64,000 nt of DNA from positions 6,628,882 to 6,692,881 of the forward strand of contig NZ_KQ976354.1 in NCBI RefSeq assembly GCF_000346485.2, written 5' to 3'. Positions within the stretch are counted from its first letter, which is position 1. The number at the start of each line of letters is the position of its first letter. Both the position numbers and the translations under genes were made by a program. The stretch comes from Scytonema hofmannii PCC 7110. Lineage in GTDB: Bacteria > Cyanobacteriota > Cyanobacteriia > Cyanobacteriales > Nostocaceae. Shown piece after piece: positions 54,314 through 63,503 of the stretch. The notes beneath the pieces were generated by a model, which was not told the origin of the DNA, did not search any database, and was given only the letters and a program-made list of their open reading frames with translations.

Positions 54314-54634
54314 ATGAGTAAACTATTTCTCTACGCCGAGTATCAAGTATCTATACCTTTCACTCAAATTGATTGGGTTGCCATTAATGTAGAAATGAAA
54401 AAATTCTCAGGACTGCAATCTAAAACCTGGCTAAGTGGTATCAACACCAATACTGTTGGTGGTTTTTATGAATTTGATTCGCTAGAGAACGCACAAAAAT
54501 ATATTGATAGCTTGTTAATTCCATTTGCAAAACAGGTGAATGGAAATCTGAGTGTGAAACTTTTTGATGGTGAGATCGCGAAAGAAGCCAGCATTGGTAT
54601 GAATTCTCCCTTTTATTCGACAGACTCCAAATAG
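54314..54634 (+). CDS. YdhR-like small protein (possible monooxygenase/ABM fold)
   Basis: 106 residues. The pattern VAINVEMKKFSGLQSKTWLSGINTNTVGGFYEFDSLENAQKYIDS resembles YdhR-type dimeric alpha/beta-barrel proteins (G-L-x-x-K-x-W, G-G-x-Y-x-F, A-x-x-Y). Such proteins are annotated as possible monooxygenases, but activity has rarely been shown. It follows the second synthetase by 243 bp and touches the next gene (TAG/GTG overlap), suggesting a shared transcript. A role in tailoring the peptide is inferred from position. Confidence 0.65.
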   Translation: MSKLFLYAEYQVSIPFTQIDWVAINVEMKKFSGLQSKTWLSGINTNTVGGFYEFDSLENAQKYIDSLLIPFAKQVNGNLSVKLFDGEIAKEASIGMNSPFYSTDSK

Positions 54635-54663
54635 TGCAACCCAACAAAATACAGAAGCGATAT

Positions 54664-55317
54664 ATGTCACCATTAGAAAAACCTGCACTGGATCCGTATC
54701 CACTTAGTCCTTATGTTGCTTGGGCAGGCGATCGCAACCGTGATGCTATTCTAGAAGTATTCAAACAAAGGCTACCCAACAGCGAAGGTCAAATTCTTGA
54801 GTTGGCCTCTGGTAGTGGTATGCACATCAACTACTTCGCTTCCCATTTCCAGCATCTAAGTTTTCAACCCTCAGACATGAATGAAGAAGTGTTTGAAAAT
54901 ATTAGGCAATTAACTCAACAGACTCAAGCCCAAAACGTCCAACCAGCAGTCAAACTGGACTTAACTCAACCACAAACTTGGTCAGTTTTAGCTGGAAAAA
55001 AATTTGATGCCATTTTCTGTATTAATATTTTTCAAGTTGCACCAATCTCTGTTGCGGATGGCATGATGAATTGTACAGTCAACTATCTCAGTGCTCACGG
55101 ATCTTTATTTATCTACGGCCCATTTAAAGTGGATGGCAAGTATACAACACCTTCGAACGAAGAATTTGATAGAACTCTTCTATCTTATAAAGTACCAGAA
55201 TGGGGTTTAAAAGATATCGCAGATATCACAAATGCTGCTCAAAAATATGAGCTAAAGCTAAAGGAAATTATTGATATGCCAGCCAATAATTTTACTCTCG
55301 TTTATAGTTTGGGTTGA
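54664..55317 (+). CDS. DUF938-family SAM-dependent methyltransferase-like protein
   Basis: 217 residues from ATG 54664; a GTG at 54634 overlapping the previous stop would add 10. The start WAGDRNRDAILEVFKQRLP and the SAM-binding motif ILELASGSGMHINYFASHF are typical of DUF938 (R-N-x-x-x-I-L, then E-x-A-S-G-x-G-x-H). Later motifs FDAIFCINIFQVAP and LFIYGPFKVDGKYTTPSNEEFDRTL complete the Rossmann-type fold. The substrate is unknown. As the last gene of the NRPS locus, it may methylate the product or a precursor; the family is also found outside such clusters. Confidence 0.8.
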   Translation: MSPLEKPALDPYPLSPYVAWAGDRNRDAILEVFKQRLPNSEGQILELASGSGMHINYFASHFQHLSFQPSDMNEEVFENIRQLTQQTQAQNVQPAVKLDLTQPQTWSVLAGKKFDAIFCINIFQVAPISVADGMMNCTVNYLSAHGSLFIYGPFKVDGKYTTPSNEEFDRTLLSYKVPEWGLKDIADITNAAQKYELKLKEIIDMPANNFTLVYSLG

Positions 55318-55709
55318 TGAATTGTCAAGGAGCGCAGTAATCCTGTGCTCTCAAGAAACAGGGGGTGGGGAATAGGGAGTCGGGAGTAGGGAGTAGGGGA
55401 AAGAGTGTTTCTTTCAGTCGTAGCGGGTGGTGCGCCGCCCGTGGGGCTGCTCCTAAAGAGCAAGCAGAGAGACTGCGATCGCTATAATAAAACCATTGGA
55501 CTTTGGACAAAACAGTAGATATTTATCTATAGCAACAACGGAACCAATGGTAGTTTTACTCATAAAGAGAATGCAGTACAGTTACCAACAATTGTAGTTA
55601 CAACACCGAATCAGCGAATGTTACACCATTATCTGGAGAGAAAAAAAAGACCAATGGTGCGATCGCCACTAAGGCTTCAGCGGTCTCAACAATATTAGAG
55701 GAAACTAGC
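55318..55709. other. Intergenic region with STRR array
   Basis: An inverted ccctact-type STRR array (gggagtcgggagtagggagt, about 55375-55397) and a short gggtggtgcgccgccc hairpin. No gene is visible; the remainder is AT-rich. Confidence 0.5.
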
Positions 55710-56213
55710 GTGAATATTGAAATAATTGAAGCCCGTCCGCAAGATAAATCGATTTTGAGTCATTTGATAGAACTTTACCTCTATGATTTTAGTGAGTTCA
55801 TGGGTTGGGATGTCAAGAATGATGGTCGGTTTGGGGACGACGCTCTTAAAGGTTGTTGGACTGAGCCAAAGCGGCATCCGTTTCTTGTCAAGGTGGATGG
55901 CTCGATCGCAGGGTTTGTCATTGCCGACGGGCGCAGCCAGCTTTCAGGAGACGAACACACTATGGATATGGGTGAATTCTTCATTCTACGCAAATACCGA
56001 AGACAAGGTATTGGCTATCGGGTAGCGTCCTTTATTTTCGATTTGTTTCCTAGCAAGTGGGAGGTACGACAGCTAGCCTTAAATGTAGATGCACAAACAT
56101 TTTGGCGCAAGGTTATCAACCGATACACCAATAACCAATTCTATGAGATTTCTTGGAATGATGAGCGTTATTGTGGTGTAGCTCAATTGTTTAACAATAC
56201 TATGTTAATGTGA
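55710..56213 (+). CDS. GNAT-family acetyltransferase
   Basis: 167 residues from GTG 55710, preceded by GAGGAA at 7 nt. The fold signature is complete: the N-terminal helix LIELYLYDFSEFMG, GFVIADG core strand, then FFILRKYRRQGIGYRVASFIFD with the acetyl-CoA loop R-R-Q-G-I-G, and LNVDAQTFWRKVINRY (the late helix contacting substrate). The acceptor is unknown. It follows the NRPS locus after about 390 bp including repeats, so membership in the cluster is doubtful. Confidence 0.88.
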   Translation: MNIEIIEARPQDKSILSHLIELYLYDFSEFMGWDVKNDGRFGDDALKGCWTEPKRHPFLVKVDGSIAGFVIADGRSQLSGDEHTMDMGEFFILRKYRRQGIGYRVASFIFDLFPSKWEVRQLALNVDAQTFWRKVINRYTNNQFYEISWNDERYCGVAQLFNNTMLM

Positions 56214-56428
56214 GTTGCCATAAGGCACGCTACGGGCTAAAGTCGTATCGCTTGCGCCTGCACTCTTGAAAAACAAGCATTGAGTATCGCGCACTCCAAT
56301 ACGGCGATTGCAACTACAAGTAAGAATTGCCCCATCGCAGACGATTGTCTTTTGCATAAGGTATCTTAGAAAATCATCTAGGCGATCACTAGTCCTGACT
56401 TTTCCACATCCCGTGAAAAGTCAGATCA

Positions 56429-56530
56429 TCAATTAAGCCAGAAAACAGCAGCAGCAAGATAAATTGCGCCGAGAAAGTTGATTGCTTGCTGAGCATAGCG
56501 TGTGGCGATGGCGCTTTTCGCCCGCCTCCG
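56429..56530 (-). pseudogene. C-terminal remnant of an IS5-like transposase
   Basis: The minus frame RRRAKSAIATRYAQQAINFLGAIYLAAAVFWLN-stop is the tail of an IS5/DDE transposase (the K-x-x-A-x-A-T-R-Y-x-x-x-A-x-x-F-x-x-x-x-x-L-A-A pattern). Nothing of the catalytic core remains. The rest of 56214-56758 shows no gene. Confidence 0.7.
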
Positions 56531-56758
56531 GCATTGCTTTGGTAAACAGAGCCGCCCAAAGAGCACGATCGCACTTCCACGTTATGTAAATTTTTGTAAT
56601 ACGCCGGACTCACATACTACCGTGACTACGCCTACGCAATTCCAATACAGTCCACTTCGTAAATAAAAAACCAGCATCACTGAGGTAAAATCAACAATGT
56701 CCATTACGAGGGCCGATTTTGTTTGTAGGATGTGTTAGTGCGATCGCAAATTTTCGAC

Positions 56759-57226
56759 CTACAGGGTTTCAGGTAGATAATTAACATCAAGTAACTGTTC
56801 TAAGGTATAAGTACAATCTTGGGGTAAGTTTTCTAGTTTTCCCTCGGTTTTGTCAATTACATATCCTAATGCATCCTCATAAATAGACGCTAATTCCTTT
56901 TCTAAAAATTGATATAAATTTGTTGTCAAGTTTCGTTTCAATTGATTTCTAAAGCTTCTAACTTCGGCTTTCCAATGTCCCGAATTAAATTGATATTCTT
57001 CTGGCCAATATTGCAGCAACAAAAGATGTCTAATAACTTGTTCTAGTAAACTAGCCACCTTGGCTTTATCTCGACGACCCAAATTTTCTAGTTCCTCAAT
57101 TAAATTTTCTAAATCTAATTCTTCTAAATGGTTAGATTTCAATAGCTTGATTGTTTCCTCTAACCAGAGATGCTCATCAATTTCATAAAGATTTTTTAGA
57201 CTCAAATTCGAGCTAACTCTTTGCAT
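56759..57226 (-). CDS. DUF29 family protein
   Basis: 155 residues from ATG 57224-57226, with a perfect AGGAGG 4 nt upstream. DUF29 pattern: YEIDEHLWLEETIKLLKSNHLEELDLENLIEELENLGRRDKAKVASLLEQVIRHLLLLQYWPE, then RSFRNQLKRNL...L. This all-helical family is very abundant in filamentous cyanobacteria and has no established function. It is 65 bp upstream of fghA? No: fghA starts beyond it on the same strand, so fghA is upstream and DUF29 downstream, 65 bp apart. Confidence 0.85.
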   Translation of the reverse strand: MQRVSSNLSLKNLYEIDEHLWLEETIKLLKSNHLEELDLENLIEELENLGRRDKAKVASLLEQVIRHLLLLQYWPEEYQFNSGHWKAEVRSFRNQLKRNLTTNLYQFLEKELASIYEDALGYVIDKTEGKLENLPQDCTYTLEQLLDVNYLPETL

Positions 57227-57291
57227 AAAACCTCCTTGACTTAAATCTGACAAGATTAGGTGAAGCATATCATAATAGTAGTCCCTACTTC

Positions 57292-58137
57292 CTACTCTTT
57301 GAGTACAAGTGCATGATGCTGAATATGATCTTCAATAAAAGTGGCTATGAAATAATAGCCGTGATCGTATCCTTCCTGGTAACGCAGAGTCAGAGGTAGA
57401 TTCACTTCTGCACAAGCTTGCTCTAATACCCCTGGTAGCAACTGCTCTTCAAGGTATTTATCGCCAGTACCTTGGTCGATTAAAATAGGACTGTGGTATC
57501 CATGCTGCTTGACCAATTCACTGGCATCATACTCACGCCAAGTTTCGCGATCGCTACCCAAATAACCATTAAACACTTTTTGACCCCAAGGACAACGCAT
57601 TGGTGCAGCAATGGGAGCAAAAGCCGATACCGATCTGTACTGTTTGGGGTTTCTTAAAGCACAAACAAGCGCACCATGTCCCCCCATGGAGTGACCGAAA
57701 ATACTTTGCTTGTCCGACTGTACTGGGAAATTATCCGCAATCAAAGCAGGTAACTCGCGAACAACATAGCTGTACATTTGGTAGTGAGATGACCAAGGTT
57801 CAACAGTAGCATCCACATAAAAACCCGCACCCGTACCAAAATCCCACTCGTCATCCTCACCAGGAATGCCAGTATTGCGAGGACTGGTATCTGGTGCGAC
57901 AAGCATCACACCGTATTTAGCAGCATATTGTTGTGCTCCCGCTTTGAGCATAAAATTTTCTTCAGTGCTCGTCAACCCAGAAAGGAAATAAAGAATAGGT
58001 ACTGGCTGTTGAATCGCTTGTGGTGGTTGGTAAACAGCAAAGCGCATTTCTCCGTTACAGGTAGAGGAGTCATGACTGTAAAAGCCGAGTTTACCTTCAA
58101 AAGATTTGTGTTCTGAGATCGGGGTTAAATTAGCCAT
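57292..58137 (-). CDS. fghA: S-formylglutathione hydrolase
   Basis: 281 residues from ATG 58135-58137 (TTG 58155 would add 6). Esterase D family: FLSGLTSTEENFMLKAGAQQYAA, the nucleophile elbow GHSMGGHGAL (Ser near residue 148), IDQGTGDKYL (acid) and GYDHGYYFI (His). It hydrolyses S-formylglutathione to formate and glutathione in formaldehyde detoxification. The partner dehydrogenase (adhC) is not adjacent. It uses the same thiol that gshB makes at the left end of the window. Confidence 0.93.
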   Translation of the reverse strand: MANLTPISEHKSFEGKLGFYSHDSSTCNGEMRFAVYQPPQAIQQPVPILYFLSGLTSTEENFMLKAGAQQYAAKYGVMLVAPDTSPRNTGIPGEDDEWDFGTGAGFYVDATVEPWSSHYQMYSYVVRELPALIADNFPVQSDKQSIFGHSMGGHGALVCALRNPKQYRSVSAFAPIAAPMRCPWGQKVFNGYLGSDRETWREYDASELVKQHGYHSPILIDQGTGDKYLEEQLLPGVLEQACAEVNLPLTLRYQEGYDHGYYFIATFIEDHIQHHALVLKE

Positions 58138-58292
58138 TATTGAATAGTTCTTCAAATCCCAAATATAGCTACATTATATCTATACATTTATTTACGTGTA
58201 ATTTCTCAGGTTATTTGCCGCTAAGAAGTCTATAAAAAATATAGACTTCTAGTCAAGCAACAATTACATAACTATTTTTATCGGGTGAACGC

Positions 58293-58508
58293 ATGTTTTT
58301 GCACTTTGCATATATCGGAATGTGCTTGCTATCGATGGCAATCTCTTTCTATGTGAAAGCTAAACTTGAGAAATTTTTAGAAACAAATACAGCGATCGCG
58401 AATGAAAAATCGCTAGAAGAGTATAAAAGTGTTGTACGTCTTAATATGTATAGCTCGCTGGCTCAAATAGTTTTATTTGTTGGTGCATTTGGTAGTTTTA
58501 TCGCTTAG
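58293..58508 (+). CDS. Small membrane protein with two hydrophobic helices
   Basis: 71 residues. Hydrophobic helix FAYIGMCLLSMAISFYV at 4-22, a charged amphipathic middle with KAKLEKFLETNTAIANEKSLEEYKSV, and a second helix SLAQIVLFVGAFGSFI. The coding pattern looks genuine. No family is recognised. It lies upstream of miaB by 216 bp on the same strand. Confidence 0.55.
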   Translation: MFLHFAYIGMCLLSMAISFYVKAKLEKFLETNTAIANEKSLEEYKSVVRLNMYSSLAQIVLFVGAFGSFIA

Positions 58509-58724
58509 GAGATGCTATTACATCCTATCTATTTCCCAACTTGCAACTCAAACTTGACGACGTTATGCCAAGTTAACGCACCTCATCCAGTTGAAATCCG
58601 CTATAATTGAAATCTATGCTGTAAAATTATAGCCCAATAAACTCATACACTAAGGTAGCAAAATTTTATAATTTTAAGATAGAGTCATTTGCTTGCTATT
58701 GTATTCTATTTATCATAAATTACT

Positions 58725-60077
58725 ATGACCACTTCACCCCGTCGCTATCACATCACCACCTTCGGCTGTCAGATGAACAAAGCTGATTCAGAACGCATGG
58801 CTGGCATTCTAGAAGACATGGGCTTTGAGTGGTCAGAAGACCCAAATGATGCGAATTTAATTCTTTACAATACTTGTACTATTCGAGATAATGCTGAGCA
58901 AAAAGTATATTCTTATCTAGGTAGACAAGCAAAGCGAAAGCACGAACAACCAGACCTAACGATAGTTGTCGCTGGTTGTGTGGCTCAACAGGAAGGGGAA
59001 TCGCTGTTGCGACGAGTGCCAGAAGTTGACATGGTTATGGGACCGCAACACGCTAATCGCTTGAAAGATTTGCTACAACAGGTATTTGATGGCAATCAAG
59101 TTGTTGCAACTGAGCCAATCCACATCATGGAAGATATCACCAAGCCGCGACGCGATACCACAGTCACTGCTTGGGTAAATGTAATCTACGGCTGTAACGA
59201 ACGCTGTACTTATTGCGTTGTTCCTAATGTACGGGGTGTTGAGCAATCTCGGACACCAGAAGCCATTCGCTCAGAAATGGAAGAACTGGGACGACAAGGT
59301 TATAAGGAAGTGACCCTACTCGGTCAAAATATTGATGCTTACGGACGGGATTTACCAGGGGTGACGCCTGAAGGTCGCCATCAACACACTTTGACAGATT
59401 TACTTTACTACGTTCATGATGTACCAGGAATTGAGCGAATTCGTTTCGCCACTTCCCATCCTCGTTATTTTACCGAACGGTTGATTAAAGCGTGTGCAGA
59501 ATTACCCAAGCTGTGCGAACACTTTCACATTCCCTTTCAATCAGGGGATAATGAAGTCCTAAAACGTATGTCGCGGGGTTATACTCACGAAAAATATCGC
59601 CGCATCATCGATACAATTCGGCAATATATGCCAGATGCATCAATTAGTGCTGATGCTATTGTCGGTTTCCCAGGAGAAACCGAAGCACAGTTTGAAAATA
59701 CTTTGAAGTTGGTTGAAGATATTGGTTTTGACCAATTGAACACTGCAGCCTACTCTCCACGTCCGGGAACACCCGCCGCCGTGTGGGATGAGCAATTGAG
59801 TGAGGACGTGAAAAGCGATCGCCTCCAAAGGCTCAATCATCTCGTGGCGATCAAAGCAGCCGAGCGATCGCAGCGTTACATGGGGCGCATTGAAGAAGTT
59901 CTGGTAGAAGAACAAAATCCTAAAGACAAAACCCAAGTGATGGGGCGTACCCGTGGTAATCGGCTGACATTCTTTACTGGTGACATTCAGGAGCTTAAAG
60001 GTCAGTTAGTTAATGTCAAAATTACTGAAGTTAGGGCTTTTAGTTTGACAGGTGTATCAGTGACCAGTGACCAGTGA
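58725..60077 (+). CDS. miaB: tRNA-2-methylthio-N6-dimethylallyladenosine synthase MiaB
   Basis: 450 residues, normal length. The N-terminal UPF0004 domain carries [20 protein letters not shown] and AGCVAQ (ligands of the auxiliary cluster). The radical-SAM domain follows with [12 protein letters not shown] (C-x3-C-x2-C), and the C-terminal TRAM domain begins about residue 380. MiaB adds a methylthio group to i6A37 of tRNAs reading UNN codons. The last codons (VTSDQ) and the stop are encoded by a cagtgac STRR array, so the C-terminus was extended or reset by the repeat. Confidence 0.97.
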   Translation: MTTSPRRYHITTFGCQMNKADSERMAGILEDMGFEWSEDPNDANLILYNTCTIRDNAEQKVYSYLGRQAKRKHEQPDLTIVVAGCVAQQEGESLLRRVPEVDMVMGPQHANRLKDLLQQVFDGNQVVATEPIHIMEDITKPRRDTTVTAWVNVIYGCNERCTYCVVPNVRGVEQSRTPEAIRSEMEELGRQGYKEVTLLGQNIDAYGRDLPGVTPEGRHQHTLTDLLYYVHDVPGIERIRFATSHPRYFTERLIKACAELPKLCEHFHIPFQSGDNEVLKRMSRGYTHEKYRRIIDTIRQYMPDASISADAIVGFPGETEAQFENTLKLVEDIGFDQLNTAAYSPRPGTPAAVWDEQLSEDVKSDRLQRLNHLVAIKAAERSQRYMGRIEEVLVEEQNPKDKTQVMGRTRGNRLTFFTGDIQELKGQLVNVKITEVRAFSLTGVSVTSDQ

Positions 60078-60080
60078 CCA
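60056..60080. repeat. STRR heptamer array at the 3' end of miaB
   Basis: Three tandem cagtgac units span the stop codon of miaB. They are followed by a gggcgtcctcgccc hairpin at about 60100-60116. Confidence 0.85.
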
Positions 60081-60276
60081 CACTATGTTCTTGTGGTACG
60101 GGCGTCCTCGCCCGTGTGAGATGAGAGGGCGTCTTTTATCCTCAATGAGTTTTTACAACACAACCTAATTCTGCTCTTCAATAGAGCGATCTCCACCTTC
60201 GTCTTTTCTGGAAGAATTCTGAGGAGCTTCAATAGAGCGCTCGCCATCTCTGTCCTTTCCTGGAGAACGTGAATTC

Positions 60277-60840
60277 TTACGGACTGAAGGCAAGAGATCG
60301 TACCCAAGCAGTATGACCATTGCAGGTAATAATTTGTTTAATGTTTGTAACTTCCCACAAATAAATCTCATTATCAATTTCTGTTGCTAGCAGCTTTCCA
60401 TCTGGGCTAAAGGTTGCTGATAAAATACCTCCCAGGGTTCGTGTAAAAGCAGACTTGCTCAGATCCGAGTTAGCAAAGTTTACCTGATGCAAATTCATGC
60501 CTTGTAAGTAAGCTTGCCAAACAGTTAAGTTGGAAAAATCATAGCCACTAAAATCTACATGAAACTGCCAAAGTAAATTGAGAATATTACCAGCCGCATA
60601 TCCTGGTTTTTGAAAAGTACACAACTTTAATTTTAACAAAAGTTGATTCAAGCATTTTTGAGCATTTTCTCGATTGCCAAAAGTGTTTATTAGTTTATCT
60701 GTAACAGGTTGAAGTCTAAGCCTAATTTGTGCATTTCTTACGTAATCTTTTGCTTGAGCTTTGATTAATGCACAACTATCAAATAGCGATATTTCTCTCG
60801 TTTTTATCTCTTGACAAATCTGTTGAAAAGGTGGCTTTCG
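60277..60840 (-). pseudogene. Middle fragment of an NB-ARC/WD40 protein gene
   Basis: The minus frame is open from 60840 and reads EIKTREISLFDSCALIKAQAKDYVRNAQIRLRLQPV, then PGYAAGNILNLLWQFHVDFSGYDFSNLTVWQAYLQGMNLHQVNFANSDL, and begins a WD40 blade (GKLLATEIDNEIYLWEV). It stops right after AWVRSLAFSP. This is the segment that joins the NB-ARC helical region to the WD40 propeller in large cyanobacterial proteins; both the ATPase and most of the propeller are missing. After the stop the DNA carries two imperfect copies of a 46-50 bp unit (60176-60275) that would encode RSIE-containing repeats. Confidence 0.75.
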
Positions 60841-60958
60841 CTAAAAAAGAAAAAGAGGCATTTAATATTTCTCAATTATGATGTTGAAGATTTCCAATCT
60901 GATGTGCAGACATTGCAATCAATGGGCTGACTGTTGGGTAACAACTATCAACTAGGGT

Positions 60959-61312
60959 TTATTCACGCTCCTTTTGATCGTCGTGTTGTGCATCAGGGGC
61001 GAAAAGAGCTTCGAGGTGAGAGAATTTCACAGGCTCTCGCTCAGGAAGGTGAATCGTGATCTCTATAGAACCACCAAGAACACGGATGATATTCGCAAGT
61101 GTAGCAAGCGTAATGTTATCTCGTCGTTCAAGTCGTGAAATGTATGATTGACCAACTTCGAGGCGTTCAGCGAGTACTTCTTGAGACATTCCTGTGATTT
61201 CTCTGATTGCTTTGAGGATGTGAAGCTCGTCCTTTATCTCCTGAGCCCGATCAGTTATGCGCTTCTGAGCTTCTGGTGAAAACTGCTTTCTTTTTTCTTG
61301 GTAAGATTTCAT
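60959..61312 (-). CDS. HigA-type antitoxin (XRE helix-turn-helix)
   Basis: 117 residues. The HTH reads LHILKAIREITGMSQEVLAERLEVGQSYISRLERRDNITLATLANIIRVLGGSI, a standard XRE fold used as antitoxin and autorepressor. Its start overlaps the toxin stop by 4 nt (61309-61312), and the toxin gene comes first, the HigBA order. The C-terminal tail is acidic and Asp/Glu rich. Confidence 0.85.
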   Translation of the reverse strand: MKSYQEKRKQFSPEAQKRITDRAQEIKDELHILKAIREITGMSQEVLAERLEVGQSYISRLERRDNITLATLANIIRVLGGSIEITIHLPEREPVKFSHLEALFAPDAQHDDQKERE

Positions 61313-61668
61313 TGCTGCTTCCTTTGTTGTAACTGTTCTAAATGGTCTTTGAAGCGTTGGTCAGCAATGGGAATGTTCTCTTCATACCATCGCTTGTTCC
61401 CTTGCTTATTACCGCCCACTAAGAGAATCGCTTTTCGTTCTGGATCGAAGGCAAAAAGAATTCTCCATGGACACCCTCTAAACTGTACTCGAAGCTCCTT
61501 CATATTGTTAAAGGACGACTCTTTAATCGTATCAACGTAAGGTCTCCCTAGAGTTGGCCCTCGCTCTTCCAGCACATCGAGTACCGCAGCGATTTCTTCT
61601 TGAAGTGAGGGATCTTGTTGGTCGAACCATGCTTCAAACTCATCGTGAAAAAGTATCATCCATGTCAT
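61309..61668 (-). CDS. HigB/RelE-like toxin
   Basis: 119 residues from ATG 61666-61668 (MTWMILFHDEFEAWFDQQD), the usual start of HigB-1-type proteins. LRVQFRGCPWRILFAFDPERKAILLVGGNKQGNKRWYEENIPIADQRFKDHL is the RelE-superfamily core with the catalytic Arg-rich strand and the conserved G-x-x-K-x-x-x-x-W-Y-E. Family members cleave mRNA on the ribosome. An alternative upstream start at 61704 is less likely. An inverted repeat overlaps the start region. Confidence 0.85.
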   Translation of the reverse strand: MTWMILFHDEFEAWFDQQDPSLQEEIAAVLDVLEERGPTLGRPYVDTIKESSFNNMKELRVQFRGCPWRILFAFDPERKAILLVGGNKQGNKRWYEENIPIADQRFKDHLEQLQQRKQQ

Positions 61669-61686
61669 ATAGAGAATATATGACAT
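61662..61686. promoter_or_regulatory. Palindrome at the higBA start, candidate operator
   Basis: atgtcatata-gagaa-tatatgacat has perfect 10-bp arms and covers the toxin start codon and the AT-rich promoter zone. HigA homologues bind palindromes in this position; binding here is inferred. Confidence 0.6.
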
Positions 61687-61752
61687 ATATATCATAATTG
61701 TCAAGGAAAGGGAAAATAATTCGGAAAAATTCCTGATTGACTCAGTACTTGT

Positions 61753-62028
61753 TTACACGCGCCCATTTTTGCTAGTCTCCAGTTCACATTCAATCGCCCC
61801 TAGAGTCTTGAGAGTGGTAATTGTCGCCTCTGTTAACCCCGTCACATTGGCGATATTCATACCCTCATAAAGTCTTTTGCTTCTGAGAATTCTCATACAC
61901 TTACCTGTTGAGACATCCCAAATTCTCAGTGTCTCATCTTCACTGCTACTAATTAGAGTCTGCCCACTGGGATTAAAGATGACTGATAAAACTCCTTGAC
62001 TATGACCCTGTAATGTTTTCAGAACAGT
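61753..62028 (-). pseudogene. C-terminal remnant of a WD40-repeat protein gene
   Basis: The minus frame reads LKTLQGHSQGVLSVIFNPSGQTLISSSEDETLRIWDVSTGKCMRILR, one full WD40 blade, then LYEGMNIANVTGLTEATITTLKTLGAIE, the tail typical of cyanobacterial NB-ARC/WD40 proteins, and stops at 61753. Upstream it is cut by an STRR array. Because it lies upstream of the middle fragment at 60277-60840 on the same strand, the two cannot come from one gene in simple order. Confidence 0.75.
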
Positions 62029-62117
62029 GACCAGTGACCAGTGACCAGTAAATCTCCTAGCTGTTTAAAGGCGTAAGGCATTGCGCCCCTACTCCCTACT
62101 CCCTACTCCCTACTCCC
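62026..62117. repeat. Two STRR arrays (cagtgac and ccctact)
   Basis: Three cagtgac units at 62026-62048 and four ccctact units at about 62091-62117, both types seen elsewhere in the window. They separate the WD40 remnant from ddl. Confidence 0.85.
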
Positions 62118-62171
62118 TTTTGCTCAAGTATGCTACGCTAACTTGGTTCTAGAGTGACAGAGGTCTTTTAT

Positions 62172-63275
62172 ATGGCAAAGGTGCGGGTAGGATTATTATT
62201 TGGGGGTCGTTCGGGAGAACACGAGGTTTCTATCAATTCAGCAAGAGCGATCGCAGGTGCTTTAAGTACGGGGCAAAATGCTAGCAAGTACGAAATACTG
62301 CCTTTCTACATCCAAAAAGATGGGCGTTGGTTGGCTGGGGATTCACCACAACAGGTTTTGGCATCAGGAAAGCCATTGCAGTTATCTCAATCGACTGAAG
62401 TTGAGGGAGCGGATACCAATTCTCAATTATCTGTTGCTCAGACTCAAACTTTGCAACGTTGGCAATCTCCCGATCAAGTTGCACTTGTTGATGTTTGGTT
62501 CCCCATTCTTCACGGTCCTAACGGTGAAGACGGTACAATTCAGGGGTTACTCACCTTAATGCAAGTTCCTTTTGTCGGTTCTGGGGTCTTGGGTTCGGCA
62601 CTCGGTATGGATAAGATTGCTATGAAGACAGCTTTTTCTCAAGCAGGCTTACCCCAAGTCAAATACATTTCTGTCAATAGAGCGCAAATTTGGTCAAATC
62701 CTTGTGTTTTTCCCAAGCTGTGTGATGAAGTGGAAGCAACTTTGGGCTATCCCTGTTTTGTTAAACCTGCTAACTTGGGTTCATCGGTGGGAATTGCAAA
62801 AGTGCGATCGCGACAAGAGTTAGAAACTGCTTTAGACAGTGCTGCTAGTTACGATCGCAGAATTATTGTAGAGGCTGGCGTTATTGCACGGGAACTAGAG
62901 TGTGCGGTTTTAGGAAACGACCAACCTAAAGCTTCTATTGTCGGTGAAATTACTTATAACAGTGACTTTTATGATTATGAAACCAAATATACAGAAGGCA
63001 AAGCAGATTTACTGATTCCCGCACCCGTTGGGGAAACTGTTATCAATCAAATACAAGAAATGGCATTGCAAGCCTTTGCAGCAGTGGATGCTGCTGGATT
63101 AGCAAGAGTAGATTTTTTCTACGTAGAGGCGACAGGAGAAGTCTTGATTAATGAAATCAATACCTTACCAGGTTTTACAGCAACAAGTATGTATCCCCTT
63201 CTCTGGTCGCACAGTGGCGTACCTTTCCCAGAACTGGTTGATACACTCATTCAACTTGCTCTTGAAAGGCAGTGA
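62172..63275 (+). CDS. ddl: D-alanine--D-alanine ligase
   Basis: 367 residues from ATG 62172 (an upstream in-frame start at 62154 adds 6). ATP-grasp ligase: [19 protein letters not shown] at the start, [38 protein letters not shown] and the substrate/metal site [25 protein letters not shown] near residue 330. It joins two D-alanines for the peptidoglycan stem peptide. Its stop codon is the first unit of a cagtgaa-type STRR array. The gene that follows starts at 63504 in the same direction. Confidence 0.97.
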   Translation: MAKVRVGLLFGGRSGEHEVSINSARAIAGALSTGQNASKYEILPFYIQKDGRWLAGDSPQQVLASGKPLQLSQSTEVEGADTNSQLSVAQTQTLQRWQSPDQVALVDVWFPILHGPNGEDGTIQGLLTLMQVPFVGSGVLGSALGMDKIAMKTAFSQAGLPQVKYISVNRAQIWSNPCVFPKLCDEVEATLGYPCFVKPANLGSSVGIAKVRSRQELETALDSAASYDRRIIVEAGVIARELECAVLGNDQPKASIVGEITYNSDFYDYETKYTEGKADLLIPAPVGETVINQIQEMALQAFAAVDAAGLARVDFFYVEATGEVLINEINTLPGFTATSMYPLLWSHSGVPFPELVDTLIQLALERQ

Positions 63276-63340
63276 ACAGTGAACAGTAACCAGTGAACAG
63301 TGACCAGTTAATGAATGTAGAGACGCGCCATGGCGCGTCT
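63270..63340. repeat. STRR array overlapping the ddl stop, plus dispersed palindrome copy 3
   Basis: cagtgaacagtgaacagtaa continues as ccagtgaacagtgaccagt (63270-63308); the ddl stop TGA is in the first unit. At 63317-63340 the gacgcgccatggcgcgtc palindrome follows. No gene between 63276 and 63503. Confidence 0.85.
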
Positions 63341-63503
63341 TTGTTTAGTGATAAAATATACTTAATTGAACCAGAAAAAATGAAATAAAGTAAATATTTT
63401 TTATAAAATAAGCTACTTAAATCTAAAAGTTGCTACGGATACGGTATGCTTAACCCTTGAGTACAATTTAGTACTTGAGAGCAACTTCAGACTTTAACTT
63501 ACT

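Noticed and set aside
55505-55700. Short segment reading VQLPTIVVTTPNQ like a TonB-receptor N-terminus
   Set aside because: Only about 15 residues of vague similarity and no continuation; too weak to annotate.
60165-60377. 70-codon minus-strand frame with RSIE repeats
   Set aside because: Starts inside the WD40 remnant in another frame; the repeat is better described at DNA level. It may be a fragment of another gene but cannot stand alone.
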